Assembly: GCA_964459065.1 (NCBI GenBank) | Contig: CAYWMN010000110.1 | Coordinates: forward strand, 1 to 11,409 | Direction: 5' to 3' | Source of the DNA: JAMCXS01 sp964459065 | GTDB lineage: Bacteria; Acidobacteriota; Terriglobia; UBA7540 | Length of the DNA: 11,409 nucleotides | In this document: positions 1 through 8,400 of the stretch, piece by piece | Layout: each line of letters begins with the position of its first letter | How positions within the stretch are numbered: position 1 is the first letter of the stretch | Notes under the pieces: model-generated | Databases searched by the model: none | What the model saw: only the letters and a program-made list of their open reading frames with translations | Told to the model about the DNA's origin: nothing | Program-made: the position numbers and the translations under genes

Positions 1-19
1 CGCGGAGGTCAAACTAACT

Positions 20-1843
20 ATGAGCAAGGGCAGCGTCCTCGTCTTAATACTTATCCAAGCCGCGTTTGCCTTCAATTGCGGGCAAAGTTCTTCAACGAGT
101 TCGAACTCTTCCTTGAACAGTGTCTCCGTATCGATTTCGCCGGCCGATTCCGGCGTATCAACGGGTGGCACGGTGCAATTCGGTGCCAACGTCAGCGGCA
201 CAACGCAGACGGGCGTGACGTGGTCAATCGAAAGTTCCGGCGCGAACGAAGGCTCGATCGATTCCACGGGGCTCTATAAGGCTCCGGCGACAAGTTTAAC
301 CGGCCCTGTCACCATTGAGGCGAAAAGTACCGCCGACACCTCGGCAACCGCCACGGCTCTGGTCTGGGTCATAGCTCCGGGCAAGGTTTCAACCACGAAT
401 AATCCGATGGTTGCGAAGTATTCGATGACCGTGCCCAGCGGCGCGCAGGCAAGGATCGAGTTTGGTCCGGACACCTCCTACGGCCGCGACACGTGGACGC
501 AACAAGCTCCTGAAGGAGGCGGACCCGTCAATATTCTGGTGGCGGGCATGAGGGCTTTCACCACCTACCACATGCGGGCTGATGTTGAGTTACCCGGCGG
601 GGTGCAGTTTGAGGACGCTGACCAAACCTTCCAAACCCAAGGCCCGCCCGCAAACCGGAGTCCCAATATATCTGTCAGTCAGCCTGGAAACCTTTCCCCG
701 AATCCAGGGGTTGAAATGCTCGATCTCATCAATTACCAAATTACGACCAATCCATTGCAGGCCGTGGTTACGGATCTGCAGGGACACATCATTTGGTACT
801 ACGATGTCGATCCCGATGGCACGACTGGAGCGAGGCCGTTCCCGATCAAGCGTATGCCAAATGGTGACATGCTCGTCAATGCGACTCCCCCTGGTGCGGG
901 GGGCAAGGGCGGGCCGGGGCAGCTGCGCGAAATCGACCTGGCAGGCGATATCATCCGCTCGATGACAACGGCACAACTGAACGACCGCCTTGCCGCCGCG
1001 GGGTTCAACCTTGTGGTCAACGCCATGCATCATGACTTCGCGATCTTGCCTAATGGGCACTTGATTCTGATTGTCAATCACCTCAAAGACTTTACTGACC
1101 TTCCGGGGTATCCAGGCACGACCGCAGTTTATGGCGACGCCTTAGTGGATCTGGACCAGAACTGGCAGCCGGTCTGGGTGTGGGATACCTTTGACCACCT
1201 TGATATCAATCGACATCCTCGCGGGCTGCCGGATTGGACCCACAGCAATGCCATCATTTACTCACCCGACGACGGCGACTTGTTGTTGTCGATGCGCCAT
1301 CAGTCCTGGATTATTAAGATCGACTACCAAGATGGCGCCGGCTCCGGCAAGATCCTTTGGCGACTCGGGTACCAGGGGGATTTTACCCTAGCGTCGGGAG
1401 GAGCTCCGGCCGCGTGGCAGTACGGGCAACATGACATCAATATCATTAGTCCGAATAGCGCTGGGATTTTTGACCTTGCCATGTTCGACAACGGTTTTAT
1501 CCGAGTTTTGGACAACAACGGCGATCTATGCGGTTCCACGGGCCAGCCGGCCTGTTACAGTCGAGGACCTATTTTCGAGGTGAACGAAGTTACCAAGACA
1601 GTTGACGTTGTGTGGCAAGACACCAACCTCCCATACTCCCTGGCAATGGGAAGCGAGCGGCTACTCACCAATAACGACATGGAAATCGACGAGGCCTTTC
1701 TGCCCGGTTCCCCCATCCAGGCCCAGGTTCAAGAGGTAACGCATGAATCTCCCCCACAGGTTGTTTGGCAGATGAACGAAAAGGGCCAGTCCGGTTACCG
1801 CATTTATCGAATCCCCAGCCTCTATCCCGGCGTGCAGTGGTGA
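20..1843 (+). CDS. Exported arylsulfate sulfotransferase (ASST family) with N-terminal Ig-like domain
   Basis: Members of this family move a sulfuryl group from one phenolic sulfate ester to another phenol through a sulfo-histidine, without PAPS, outside the cytoplasm. Seen here: a hydrophobic leader (residues 4-18) ending AFA-FNC, so either signal peptidase I cuts after A17 or C20 is a non-canonical lipoprotein cysteine (Asn at -1 is unusual). A Ser/Thr/Asn-rich linker follows (21-35), then a bacterial Ig-like domain (about 36-117), a beta-rich ASST N-terminal domain (about 120-207) and a beta-propeller (about 230-600). Candidate active-site residues are H337/H338 (HHDF), H408 (DWTHSN), R426 (SMRHQSW) and H471 (GQHD). 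The 18-residue H408-R426 spacing equals H356-R374 of E. coli AssT as I recall it, making H471 the likely sulfurylated His. C504 and C512 could form a disulfide. GGAGG at 4-8 lies 11 nt before the ATG. The 607-residue length suits ASST plus an extra front domain. The family is secure; the acceptor substrate is unknown. Confidence 0.9.
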   Translation: MSKGSVLVLILIQAAFAFNCGQSSSTSSNSSLNSVSVSISPADSGVSTGGTVQFGANVSGTTQTGVTWSIESSGANEGSIDSTGLYKAPATSLTGPVTIEAKSTADTSATATALVWVIAPGKVSTTNNPMVAKYSMTVPSGAQARIEFGPDTSYGRDTWTQQAPEGGGPVNILVAGMRAFTTYHMRADVELPGGVQFEDADQTFQTQGPPANRSPNISVSQPGNLSPNPGVEMLDLINYQITTNPLQAVVTDLQGHIIWYYDVDPDGTTGARPFPIKRMPNGDMLVNATPPGAGGKGGPGQLREIDLAGDIIRSMTTAQLNDRLAAAGFNLVVNAMHHDFAILPNGHLILIVNHLKDFTDLPGYPGTTAVYGDALVDLDQNWQPVWVWDTFDHLDINRHPRGLPDWTHSNAIIYSPDDGDLLLSMRHQSWIIKIDYQDGAGSGKILWRLGYQGDFTLASGGAPAAWQYGQHDINIISPNSAGIFDLAMFDNGFIRVLDNNGDLCGSTGQPACYSRGPIFEVNEVTKTVDVVWQDTNLPYSLAMGSERLLTNNDMEIDEAFLPGSPIQAQVQEVTHESPPQVVWQMNEKGQSGYRIYRIPSLYPGVQW

Positions 1844-1952
1844 AGCAACACCGCTACTGGGCGTGAAGCCGCCTGTGACCCAAACGGGGGGAGCCTGCCC
1901 TTGGGCCGGCAACATAGCGCCTGGGGTCCCGTACGAGGACGAACGTCCAACT

Positions 1953-1967
1953 GCCGGTCCTACCGGC
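1953..1967. other. Short GC-rich hairpin at the convergent 3' ends
   Basis: GCCGGT (1953-1958) and ACCGGC (1962-1967) form a perfect 6-bp stem around CCT. The element spans the stop codon of the minus-strand sugar transferase (complement of 1960-1962) and lies 110 bases past the stop of the plus-strand sulfotransferase. A second small stem, GGAC-GAAC-GTCC, lies at 1937-1948. Neither is followed by a T-run on either strand, so an intrinsic terminator is not shown. A role in ending or protecting the two converging transcripts is only inferred from position. Confidence 0.3.
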
Positions 1968-3336
1968 TTCCCTGGCGCCCCAGGACTGTCCGAAAAGTGT
2001 GCAGGACAATTTGGACATCAAACAGCAGAGAGAGATGCTGGATGTAGTGCAAATCGTATTTCAGCTTTTCCAGAGCGTCCCGGGAAGAAGCTCCGTAAGG
2101 GTAGTTGACCTGGGCCCATCCGGTCAGCCCTGGACGGACGGCGCTCCGCAGGCTGTAATAGGGAATCGAACGCTTCAACTCGTCCACAAAGACAGGCCGC
2201 TCCGGACGGGGACCCACAAAGCTCATATCCCCTTTCAGAATGTTGAGCAACTGCGGCAGCTCATCCAGGCGAAACAGCCGAAGCAACCGGCCAAGGGCAA
2301 ATATCCGGTCATCATGTTGAGCCGCCCAGACAGGACCGTTAGCCTCCGAGTTGGCAGCCATCGTTCGAAATTTGATGAGACGGAAAACCTGCCCGTTCCG
2401 TCCCACCCGTTCCTGCTTGTAGAAGACCGGCCCGCGGGAGGAAATCTTGATTCCAAGCGCAATCAGGGGCCACAGTGGGCTGCTCAGAACCAGAAAGGCG
2501 GACGCCAGCGCTAAGTCAGAGAGCCGCTTGGCCTTGATGGCCATGTTACTTTCAAAAAACTGGAAACCATGGGCATGAACGAACCATTCCGGGTCTAAGT
2601 GTTCCAGAGGAAGCTTGCCGCTGAGAAGCTGGAACATGGTGGGCAGGTCCAGCACCGTAATCCCGGAAAAGCGTGCATCAATCAGCAACTGCGTAGCCGC
2701 GGCATCCAGGGCGACCGAAGGCCCGATGACGACGATATCCGGACACAACTGGTTAAGGGCCTCGTGGAATGCAGCCGTCCCATTGCCTGAGCTTCCGGCA
2801 GCTTTCCCCTGGGCGCCAGAGAAAGATCCGCGTTCCGGCGTTGGGAGAAGAACGACTTTCAGCTTGTGCCCACTCGCCACCTGCCGCAATTCTTTAAAAG
2901 CCAGTCCGTCGCCGAGGACGCCCACCACGGACGGGCGCGAGAGCGCTCCGTAAAGCCGGGACCACAAAAGCCTCTCCGCCATGACCAATCCCGGCGTCAC
3001 GAGAAAAACGATCAGAAGCAAACTGCGGGAAATCGACCAGCGGGGATCAAAATAAAACCCCAGAGTGACAAAAGCCATGGCGATGCCCACATCCAGCACC
3101 ACCAAACTGGCGGTTTCCTGGCTGCGTTGATCGCGGCGCGGGTTATAAAGGTCCGTGATGTAGAAAAGCAGGGTTAGAAAGAAACAGGAGCCGACAGCGA
3201 TGCTCTTGAACCCATAGGCCAGGAACACTTTTTGGTCGGTGGCTAAGGGAATAGCAATTTGAACCGCAACCAGAATTGCGGCTGCATCGCCGACCCACAA
3301 CAATAACTGCCTGTTCCGTATTTTTCGCTTCAGCAT
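1960..3336 (-). CDS. Polyprenyl-phosphate sugar-1-phosphate transferase (EpsB/WbaP-type, PEP-CTERM-system-like)
   Basis: This enzyme would start a lipid-linked glycan on the inner membrane by moving a hexose-1-phosphate from a nucleotide sugar onto undecaprenyl phosphate. Seen: hydrophobic segments at about 12-32, 39-60, 79-96 and 104-121; a Rossmann-like middle domain opening VVGVLGDG (137-144); a further membrane or re-entrant helix at about 275-297; and the full bacterial sugar transferase core. Core motifs are KFRTM (322-326), DELPQL (358-363) with the D358/E359 catalytic dyad expected from PglC-type enzymes, GDMSFVGPRPER (369-380), RPGLTGWAQV (401-410) and NYPYG (411-415). The NYPYG tail and DALEKLKYDL stretch recall the subfamily that travels with exosortase/PEP-CTERM genes, though no exosortase or PEP-CTERM protein is in view. 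The ATG at 3336 is the first start after an in-frame TAG five codons upstream; its ribosome site is weak. The 458-residue length is normal. The sugar specificity cannot be read. Confidence 0.93.
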   Translation of the reverse strand: MLKRKIRNRQLLLWVGDAAAILVAVQIAIPLATDQKVFLAYGFKSIAVGSCFFLTLLFYITDLYNPRRDQRSQETASLVVLDVGIAMAFVTLGFYFDPRWSISRSLLLIVFLVTPGLVMAERLLWSRLYGALSRPSVVGVLGDGLAFKELRQVASGHKLKVVLLPTPERGSFSGAQGKAAGSSGNGTAAFHEALNQLCPDIVVIGPSVALDAAATQLLIDARFSGITVLDLPTMFQLLSGKLPLEHLDPEWFVHAHGFQFFESNMAIKAKRLSDLALASAFLVLSSPLWPLIALGIKISSRGPVFYKQERVGRNGQVFRLIKFRTMAANSEANGPVWAAQHDDRIFALGRLLRLFRLDELPQLLNILKGDMSFVGPRPERPVFVDELKRSIPYYSLRSAVRPGLTGWAQVNYPYGASSRDALEKLKYDLHYIQHLSLLFDVQIVLHTFRTVLGRQGSR

Positions 3337-3402
3337 CAGCGTCCGGCGCTAACGGAGACATTCCTTCCGGCAAAGACTATTGTTTTCCACAGCTCCCCGG
3401 TT

Positions 3403-3438
3403 CTTGGGCTTCGAAAGTTCTCAGGCCCCCAAGCCAAG
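3403..3438 (-). promoter_or_regulatory. Possible leader hairpin with two competing stems before the sugar transferase
   Basis: On the minus-strand transcript, CTTGGG (3433-3428) can pair with CCCAAG (3408-3403) around a 19-nt loop. The overlapping upstream copy CTTGGCTT (3438-3431) can instead pair with AAGCCCAAG (3411-3403) with one bulged C. Two mutually exclusive stems about 70 nt before the start codon are the layout of an attenuator or leader switch, but short GC-rich stems arise by chance and no T-run or ligand-binding motif supports it. Confidence 0.2.
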
Positions 3439-3512
3439 CCGCTTCGCAAAAACTTCCGGCCAGATTATCGTCTTATCCGGATGCAAGCACTAAGCCTGGA
3501 GAACCATCCCTA

Positions 3513-3518
3513 ATTATA
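3513..3518 (-). promoter_or_regulatory. -10-like box (TATAAT) upstream of the sugar transferase
   Basis: The minus strand reads a perfect TATAAT here, about 177 bases before the ATG at 3336. The hexamer 17 bases further upstream (CAGGCG) is a poor -35, and there is no extended -10 TGn. If used, it would let the sugar transferase be transcribed apart from the DUF2914 gene and give it a leader of about 170 nt. Confidence 0.25.
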
Positions 3519-3577
3519 GGCTAATCGTCAGCATACGCCTGACCATTTCCGTCTGCAACGCTCTGCGGATCGGTTGA

Positions 3578-3616
3578 CATCCTGCTCTGCCAGGCGTCCG
3601 GATTGAGTGCAGGATG
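3578..3616 (-). terminator. 8-bp inverted repeat downstream of the DUF2914 gene, possible terminator
   Basis: CATCCTGC (3578-3585) and GCAGGATG (3609-3616) are perfect reverse complements around a 23-nt loop. The repeat begins 36 bases past the stop codon at 3652 on the minus strand, where a terminator or 3'-end stabiliser would sit. The loop is long and no T-run follows on the minus strand, so it is not a standard intrinsic terminator. It could equally be an operator-like palindrome. Confidence 0.3.
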
Positions 3617-3651
3617 ATGCCGAATCCTTCAACCAGCGATAGATAGGAGGG

Positions 3652-4803
3652 TTAACGGATGTTTTCCACCTGGAGCGCCGGCTCCTGGCTTTGGACGACA
3701 ACGTCAAAGTTCAGCCGGCCGATCGCCTGGCCGCCTAAAGTTTCCACGTCCACGCGCCACCGCCCCGCCGTAATATCGTGTACCACGGAAAACGTACGAT
3801 ATCCGCGTTCATATCCTCCCACCACAGAAAGGGGAATTTCAACCCGGGTGATCCACTCGCCCTTTGAGCGCGAGTAATATTGCCACTCATGAACGATCTT
3901 GGTCGTTAAGGCAGTCGGAGAAAAGACAGCGGTATAGACGGTGAGAGAATCACCGGGCATGATGTGGACGGGTTGGCTCACACCGAAAAAACGTCGAAGG
4001 AAACCCAGCGAAGCAATGCGGCCATCCTGCGGATATTCACGAGTCACCGTGTAATCTCCGGGACCATTCACAACCAGGGAGTGATAGACGTCGGCTTGCT
4101 TCAAAGACAGGGGCAGCGGCGGGATGAGATTCAGAAAGTAAAGCCCGTTGACCAGAACAAGGATGCCTGCCACGGAACCCAGCACAGCCCACCCGCGCCG
4201 GCCACTAAAGCGGTGGCGGGAAAAGATCACAAGGATCAGCAGAATGACCGCAATCGCAGCCACACTGACTCCGCCGCTGATTAAGAACGTCTCGGTGCCG
4301 ATGCGGTGCAACAGCATCGGCATCAGGTAAATCGCAAAAGCATAGAGCGACAGAAATAAGACCGAAATCTGGAACGAAAGGCGCGCGTAGCCGCGTTTGA
4401 GGAATTCGTTTGCAAAAAATGCGGCAGCAAGGATTAAAAGGAACGGCCAGCTTGTGGCAATGGTGCCGCTGCGAAAGTAGAAAACCAGATAGACGGAAAG
4501 CAGGCCGCCGAAGAAGAACTGCATTGTGTTGACGAGCCAGAAATGGAGCTTCTGGGGGTCGGTTTCCGGCCGGGTTCCGTTCTCGTCAGCGGCGTCATCC
4601 AGAACATTCAGCCAAATTGCCGAGACCACCACAATCACAAGGTGAGCGATAACCCAGAAATTGTCCCAGGAAAGGTCAATCCGCCGGAGGGTAAGGGCGT
4701 CAAACACAAACCCACCGATCAGCGAAAGGGAGGAAATCGGCGCTTCATAGCGGGCGTACCAACTCCGGACATGCTCAAAAACGCGGCGCTGCACTTTAGC
4801 CAT
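3652..4803 (-). CDS. Seven-helix membrane protein with C-terminal DUF2914 domain
   Basis: The function is unknown. The N-terminal two thirds is membrane-embedded, with hydrophobic segments at about 22-38, 49-66, 89-110, 117-132, 142-162, 173-195 and 205-225. It ends in a soluble beta-rich domain (about 235-370) that would face the periplasm if the N-terminus is inside. The stretch from about 285 to 368 matches my memory of DUF2914: VYTAVFSP (289-296), a Lys-Ile-hydrophobic-His-Trp motif (302-307), PLSVVGGYERGYRT (324-337) and GRWRVDVETLGGQAIGRL (347-364). The ATG at 4803 is the first start after an in-frame TGA seven codons upstream, and only a GGGA-like ribosome site precedes it. It is the upstream neighbour of the sugar transferase on the same strand, which would fit a role in envelope or glycan biology, but the 315-base gap argues against tight co-transcription. 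Confidence 0.85.
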   Translation of the reverse strand: MAKVQRRVFEHVRSWYARYEAPISSLSLIGGFVFDALTLRRIDLSWDNFWVIAHLVIVVVSAIWLNVLDDAADENGTRPETDPQKLHFWLVNTMQFFFGGLLSVYLVFYFRSGTIATSWPFLLILAAAFFANEFLKRGYARLSFQISVLFLSLYAFAIYLMPMLLHRIGTETFLISGGVSVAAIAVILLILVIFSRHRFSGRRGWAVLGSVAGILVLVNGLYFLNLIPPLPLSLKQADVYHSLVVNGPGDYTVTREYPQDGRIASLGFLRRFFGVSQPVHIMPGDSLTVYTAVFSPTALTTKIVHEWQYYSRSKGEWITRVEIPLSVVGGYERGYRTFSVVHDITAGRWRVDVETLGGQAIGRLNFDVVVQSQEPALQVENIR

Positions 4804-5494
4804 AACGATCCCAGACTCGAATCATTCATTGTAAAGGAGGGCCGCCAAAATGTTAATGCTGATGCGGGATTCAACGAACCACTCCGGTCAGAGATGCTGA
4901 CCACCCCGATGAAGTTGTTATGAAATCTCTCCCGCGCCTCCGAGACCCAAGGCCGCTCTGGTCCGATGCCACGACCCGCTTATTTTAAGGAAATTAATGA
5001 TGTTGCCCGCACGAAATTGGACTATCATTCACCCTGCAGTAAAAGGAAGATCAGCGAATATGAAGAGAAGCCAAGCAGGTCCTGTAAGGCAGACAATGAA
5101 TGGTTTGAGGCGGCGAGGGTTCAACAGCCTTCTATGAATTGCTTTCTGATCCCCCCAAATGGATCGACTTACCGGAATGGTTGTCCCCTCAGCGCACGCA
5201 TCGGGAAACAAAAAGCATTGAGGTCCGGAGAGGCACGCGACGAACGACCCACTGTCGCCCATCTTTATCAAGGCTTCGCCGAGTATCTGTCGCCATATCC
5301 AGAAAAGTTGTCTCCCCAAAACGCGTCAATCGGGCTGCCCAAAAACGATGTGGATGTGGATATGGGAAGCGATATCAGGGCAACGTAACGCAATCATAGA
5401 GCCTATAAAGGGAATCCAGTAATTGTAATCCACCCGCTTTTCAGCGTTCTTAATACGGCATCTGGCATCGGATTCATATCAGGAGGAATGGATC
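4804..5494. other. 691-base divergent intergenic region, probable promoter region for both sides
   Basis: This separates the minus-strand DUF2914 gene from the plus-strand glycosidase operon, so it must carry the promoters of both. It holds a strong AGGAGG followed by a 16-codon frame (4850-4900), a 22-codon frame starting at 4920, and open frames at 4966-5388 and 5109-5399 that have no recognisable family and no good ribosome site. A TATAAA (5404-5409) and a TAATAC (5451-5456) are -10-like, but neither has a convincing -35 at normal spacing. GATAT-N8-ATATC (5362-5379) is a small inverted repeat. I cannot name an operator or riboswitch. Confidence 0.5.
5481..5488 (+). promoter_or_regulatory. 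Strong ribosome binding site fixing the glycosidase start
   Basis: AGGAGGAA lies 6 bases before the ATG at 5495. It fixes that start over the out-of-frame ATG at 5488, which overlaps the site itself. Confidence 0.8.
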
Positions 5495-8400
5495 ATGGAA
5501 GACAAGCAGTTTTCTCGCAGGCAGTTTATCGGCAGGTCAATAACAGGCACTCTTGCCACAGGCCTTGGGTGGCAACTCGATCCTCGGGATGCCCAGGGCG
5601 AAACGAATTCGCATGCCTCTAGCGATGGCAAGACACTCTGGCAAATTGGGACGTTTGACTATTCTCCCTTCGAATTTAGTCACGGCAGACAGGGACCCCG
5701 GCGTTTCCCCGAAGGGGAACTGGTATACGTCATCGGCAAGAGCAACCCCGGAAAGGACTGGCCTGCCTTTCAGCCTGGGTCCACCAATGGCCAGGCTGGG
5801 TTTAAACGCCACCCTTATACCATTCAGTTTGACCTTCCCAGCGTCCCCAAGGGCTTGGTAACCCTCAAAGCTTCCCTGCTGGTCGAGTCGCCCAACGTAC
5901 CCAGTCTTGAAGTCGAGATCAACGGCCATCGCGGGCTGTATTACCAACATCCCAAACTCAATTATGTGGGTGGCGATGGAGGCATCGTCGTAGGCCCCAT
6001 CGGTTCTGCCGATACGATTATCGCGGAAATTCCGCCTGAGTTCCTGGTAAGAGGAACCAACAAATTGGTCTTGACGGCTATCAATGAATCTTCCGTACGC
6101 GATGACAGCACACACTCCGGCATCGTCTATGACGCTATCGCACTCATCGAAAACCCGAGCGCCACGTTCGACAAAAACAAAGTCAATGTGGAAGTGACCC
6201 CTACAATTTTCTATCAGCAGAAGGACGAAGCCTTGACGGAGCTGGTCGACGTCTATCTTAGGAGCAATCAGTCATTGGCCCATGGCCGAGTAACGCTAAA
6301 GCTGGGCGGCCGCGAATTCACCCATCAGTTATCTTCGCAAAGGGATTTCGGAGAGGAACGGGCGGAATTTGCAGTTCCTGAATTTGCTCGAGGCACATCC
6401 GCCGAGGTCATCACGAAAATAGGCGGCAAGACGCGGCACTTCCCTGTCACCCTCAGCCCCGCCAAAAAGTGGACCCTTTATGTGGTCCCCCACGAACATC
6501 TCGATCTTGGGTACACGGACTATCAGGCCAAGGTTGCCGAAGTGCACAGCCGGGTGCTGGATGAGGCCATGCAATTGACCCGCAGCCACCCGGATTTTCG
6601 CTTCAGTTCCGATGGGTTTTGGTGCTTCGAGGAATTCCTGAAGGGACGAACACAGCCAGAGCGGGACCGATTGATTCAGCACGTGAAAGAAAAGAAGATT
6701 TTTGCCCCTCCCCAGGAAGCCAGCCTCCTGACCGGTTTTGCCAGCCTCGAAGTTTTGATCCGTTCTCTTTACTCAGGCTTCCAGTTCAACCAGAAGCACG
6801 GTGGAAGTTTCGATTACGTCAACATCACGGATGTGCCGTCATACTCCTGGTCGTATGCGTCCATCCTGGCCGGGGCCGGACTCAAGTATTTTGTTGCAGC
6901 AAGTGATAACGACAACGCCCCCATCCTCCTTTACAGCCGGCTCAATGAGAAGTCGCCATTTTGGTGGGAGGGTCCGGACGGAGCAAGAATCCTGATGTGG
7001 TACTCCCGCACCTACCTGCAGGTAACCTACATGTTTGGGATGCCTCCCTTTTTGGAGGCAGGGCGCCACTCGCTCCCGATCTTCCTTCAGGCCTATTCCC
7101 ATCCCGGATATAAATCCGACGCCGTGATTGTTTACGGTACGCAAGTGGAAAATACCGACCTTTTTCCCCAGCAGGCAGGGATGGTAACCGAATGGAACAA
7201 GGTGTACGCCTATCCCAGAATGCAGTTTTCCGGGTTTGCCGAACCGATGGAGCACATCGCGAAGCAATTTGGAGATTCCATTCCCGTGGTCCGGGGCGAC
7301 GGAGGGCCCTATTGGGAATTTGGCAATGCCTCCGATGCCGCCCACGTCGCCATGGAACGCGCAACTGAACAGAGGGCGCTCTCCGCGGAGAAGTTTTCAA
7401 CCATCAGCGCCATCATCAACCCCCGCATTCAGCCGGAACGCGCGATGCTTGCCGACGTCTGGAGAAACATGGTGTTGCTGGACGAGCATACCTGGACCTA
7501 CTACGCCAGCGTTTCGGATCCGAACTGCAGCGAATCGAAGAGTCAAATATCCGTGAAGGATAACCATGCAAAACAGGCCATGATGGGAGTCGATTATCTG
7601 ATCCGGCGCCATCTGGCAGCCATCGCCGATTCCATTAATTCCCCGGCAGGAACGATGATTGTTTTCAATTCCCTCAACTGGAAGAGAAGCAGCATGGTGA
7701 GTGCCGATGTGCCGAAGGGTTATTCGCTCAGGGACCTGACGACAAAAGAGGAAATCCCGGTTCACACCCGTTTCTCCGGCAAAAAATACAGCCGGGTTCG
7801 CTTTCTAGCTGAAGACGTCCCTGCGGTCGGTTACAAATGTTACGCCATGGTTCCGTCCAAATCGAAAACTCCAGCTTCCTCAGAGATCCACGGAGAGGTG
7901 TTGGAAAATCGCTACTATCGCGTGACCCTGGACGTTGAGAGCGGGGGCGTCAAGAGTATTGTCGACAAGGAGCTCGGCCGGGAAATCGTCAATACCTCAA
8001 GCCCCTACCGCTTTGATCAATACCTTTACGTGACGGGAGGCGACAAGTGGCCCACTCGCATTCAGCATTTCGGTTCCGCAATCCCCATCCCGCAGTTGAC
8101 GATCCATAACTCAGAACGTGGCCGGCTGATATCGGTGACCCAGGAACCGTTCGGCATTGTCGCTCGGCTTGAGAGTTCAGCCTTGAATACGCCGAAGATT
8201 TCTACGGAAATCATTCTTTTCGACAAACAGAAAAAGATCGGATTCACCAATCGGGTCCACAAGAAGAAGGTCTACACCAAGGAAGGCGTCTATTTTGCCT
8301 TTCCTTTGATGATGGACCGTCCCAGGTTCCGCTATGACCTTCAGAATGGTTTCGTCAACCCAGCCAGTGACCAGATGCCGGGAGCCGGGAAAGAATGGTT

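Larger units (their letters stand above)
3337..3651. other. 315-base intergenic gap between two minus-strand genes
   Basis: No credible gene lies here; the open frames on both strands have no recognisable protein content. Relative to minus-strand transcription it holds, in order: an 8-bp inverted repeat just after the DUF2914 gene, a perfect TATAAT, and a leader of about 170 nt with possible competing stems before the sugar transferase. I compared the leader with the c-di-GMP-I, cobalamin and SAM riboswitch signatures I know and saw none. Confidence 0.5.

Noticed and set aside
590..1081. 163-residue minus-strand open frame within the sulfotransferase gene
   Set aside because: It lies opposite the beta-propeller coding sequence and has no ribosome site or domain.
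1999..2514. 171-residue plus-strand open frame
   Set aside because: It is antisense to the most conserved part of the sugar transferase and has no protein signature.
3337..3530. c-di-GMP-I riboswitch in the sugar transferase leader
   Set aside because: Considered because such switches often precede exopolysaccharide genes, but the GCAAA and GGACGCAAAGCC-type core is not present.
3574..3579. Perfect TTGACA on the plus strand
   Set aside because: No -10-like hexamer is found at 16-19 bases downstream, and no plus-strand gene follows it nearby.
3659..3877. Plus-strand open frame preceded by AGGAGGG, antisense to the end of the DUF2914 gene
   Set aside because: The ribosome-site match is real, but the translation is low-complexity Ser/Thr/Pro/Arg text with no family, and the opposite strand encodes a clear DUF2914 domain.
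5537..6115. 192-residue minus-strand open frame inside the glycosidase gene
   Set aside because: The plus strand here encodes the Tat signal and a recognisable PL4-like module; the antisense text has no motif.
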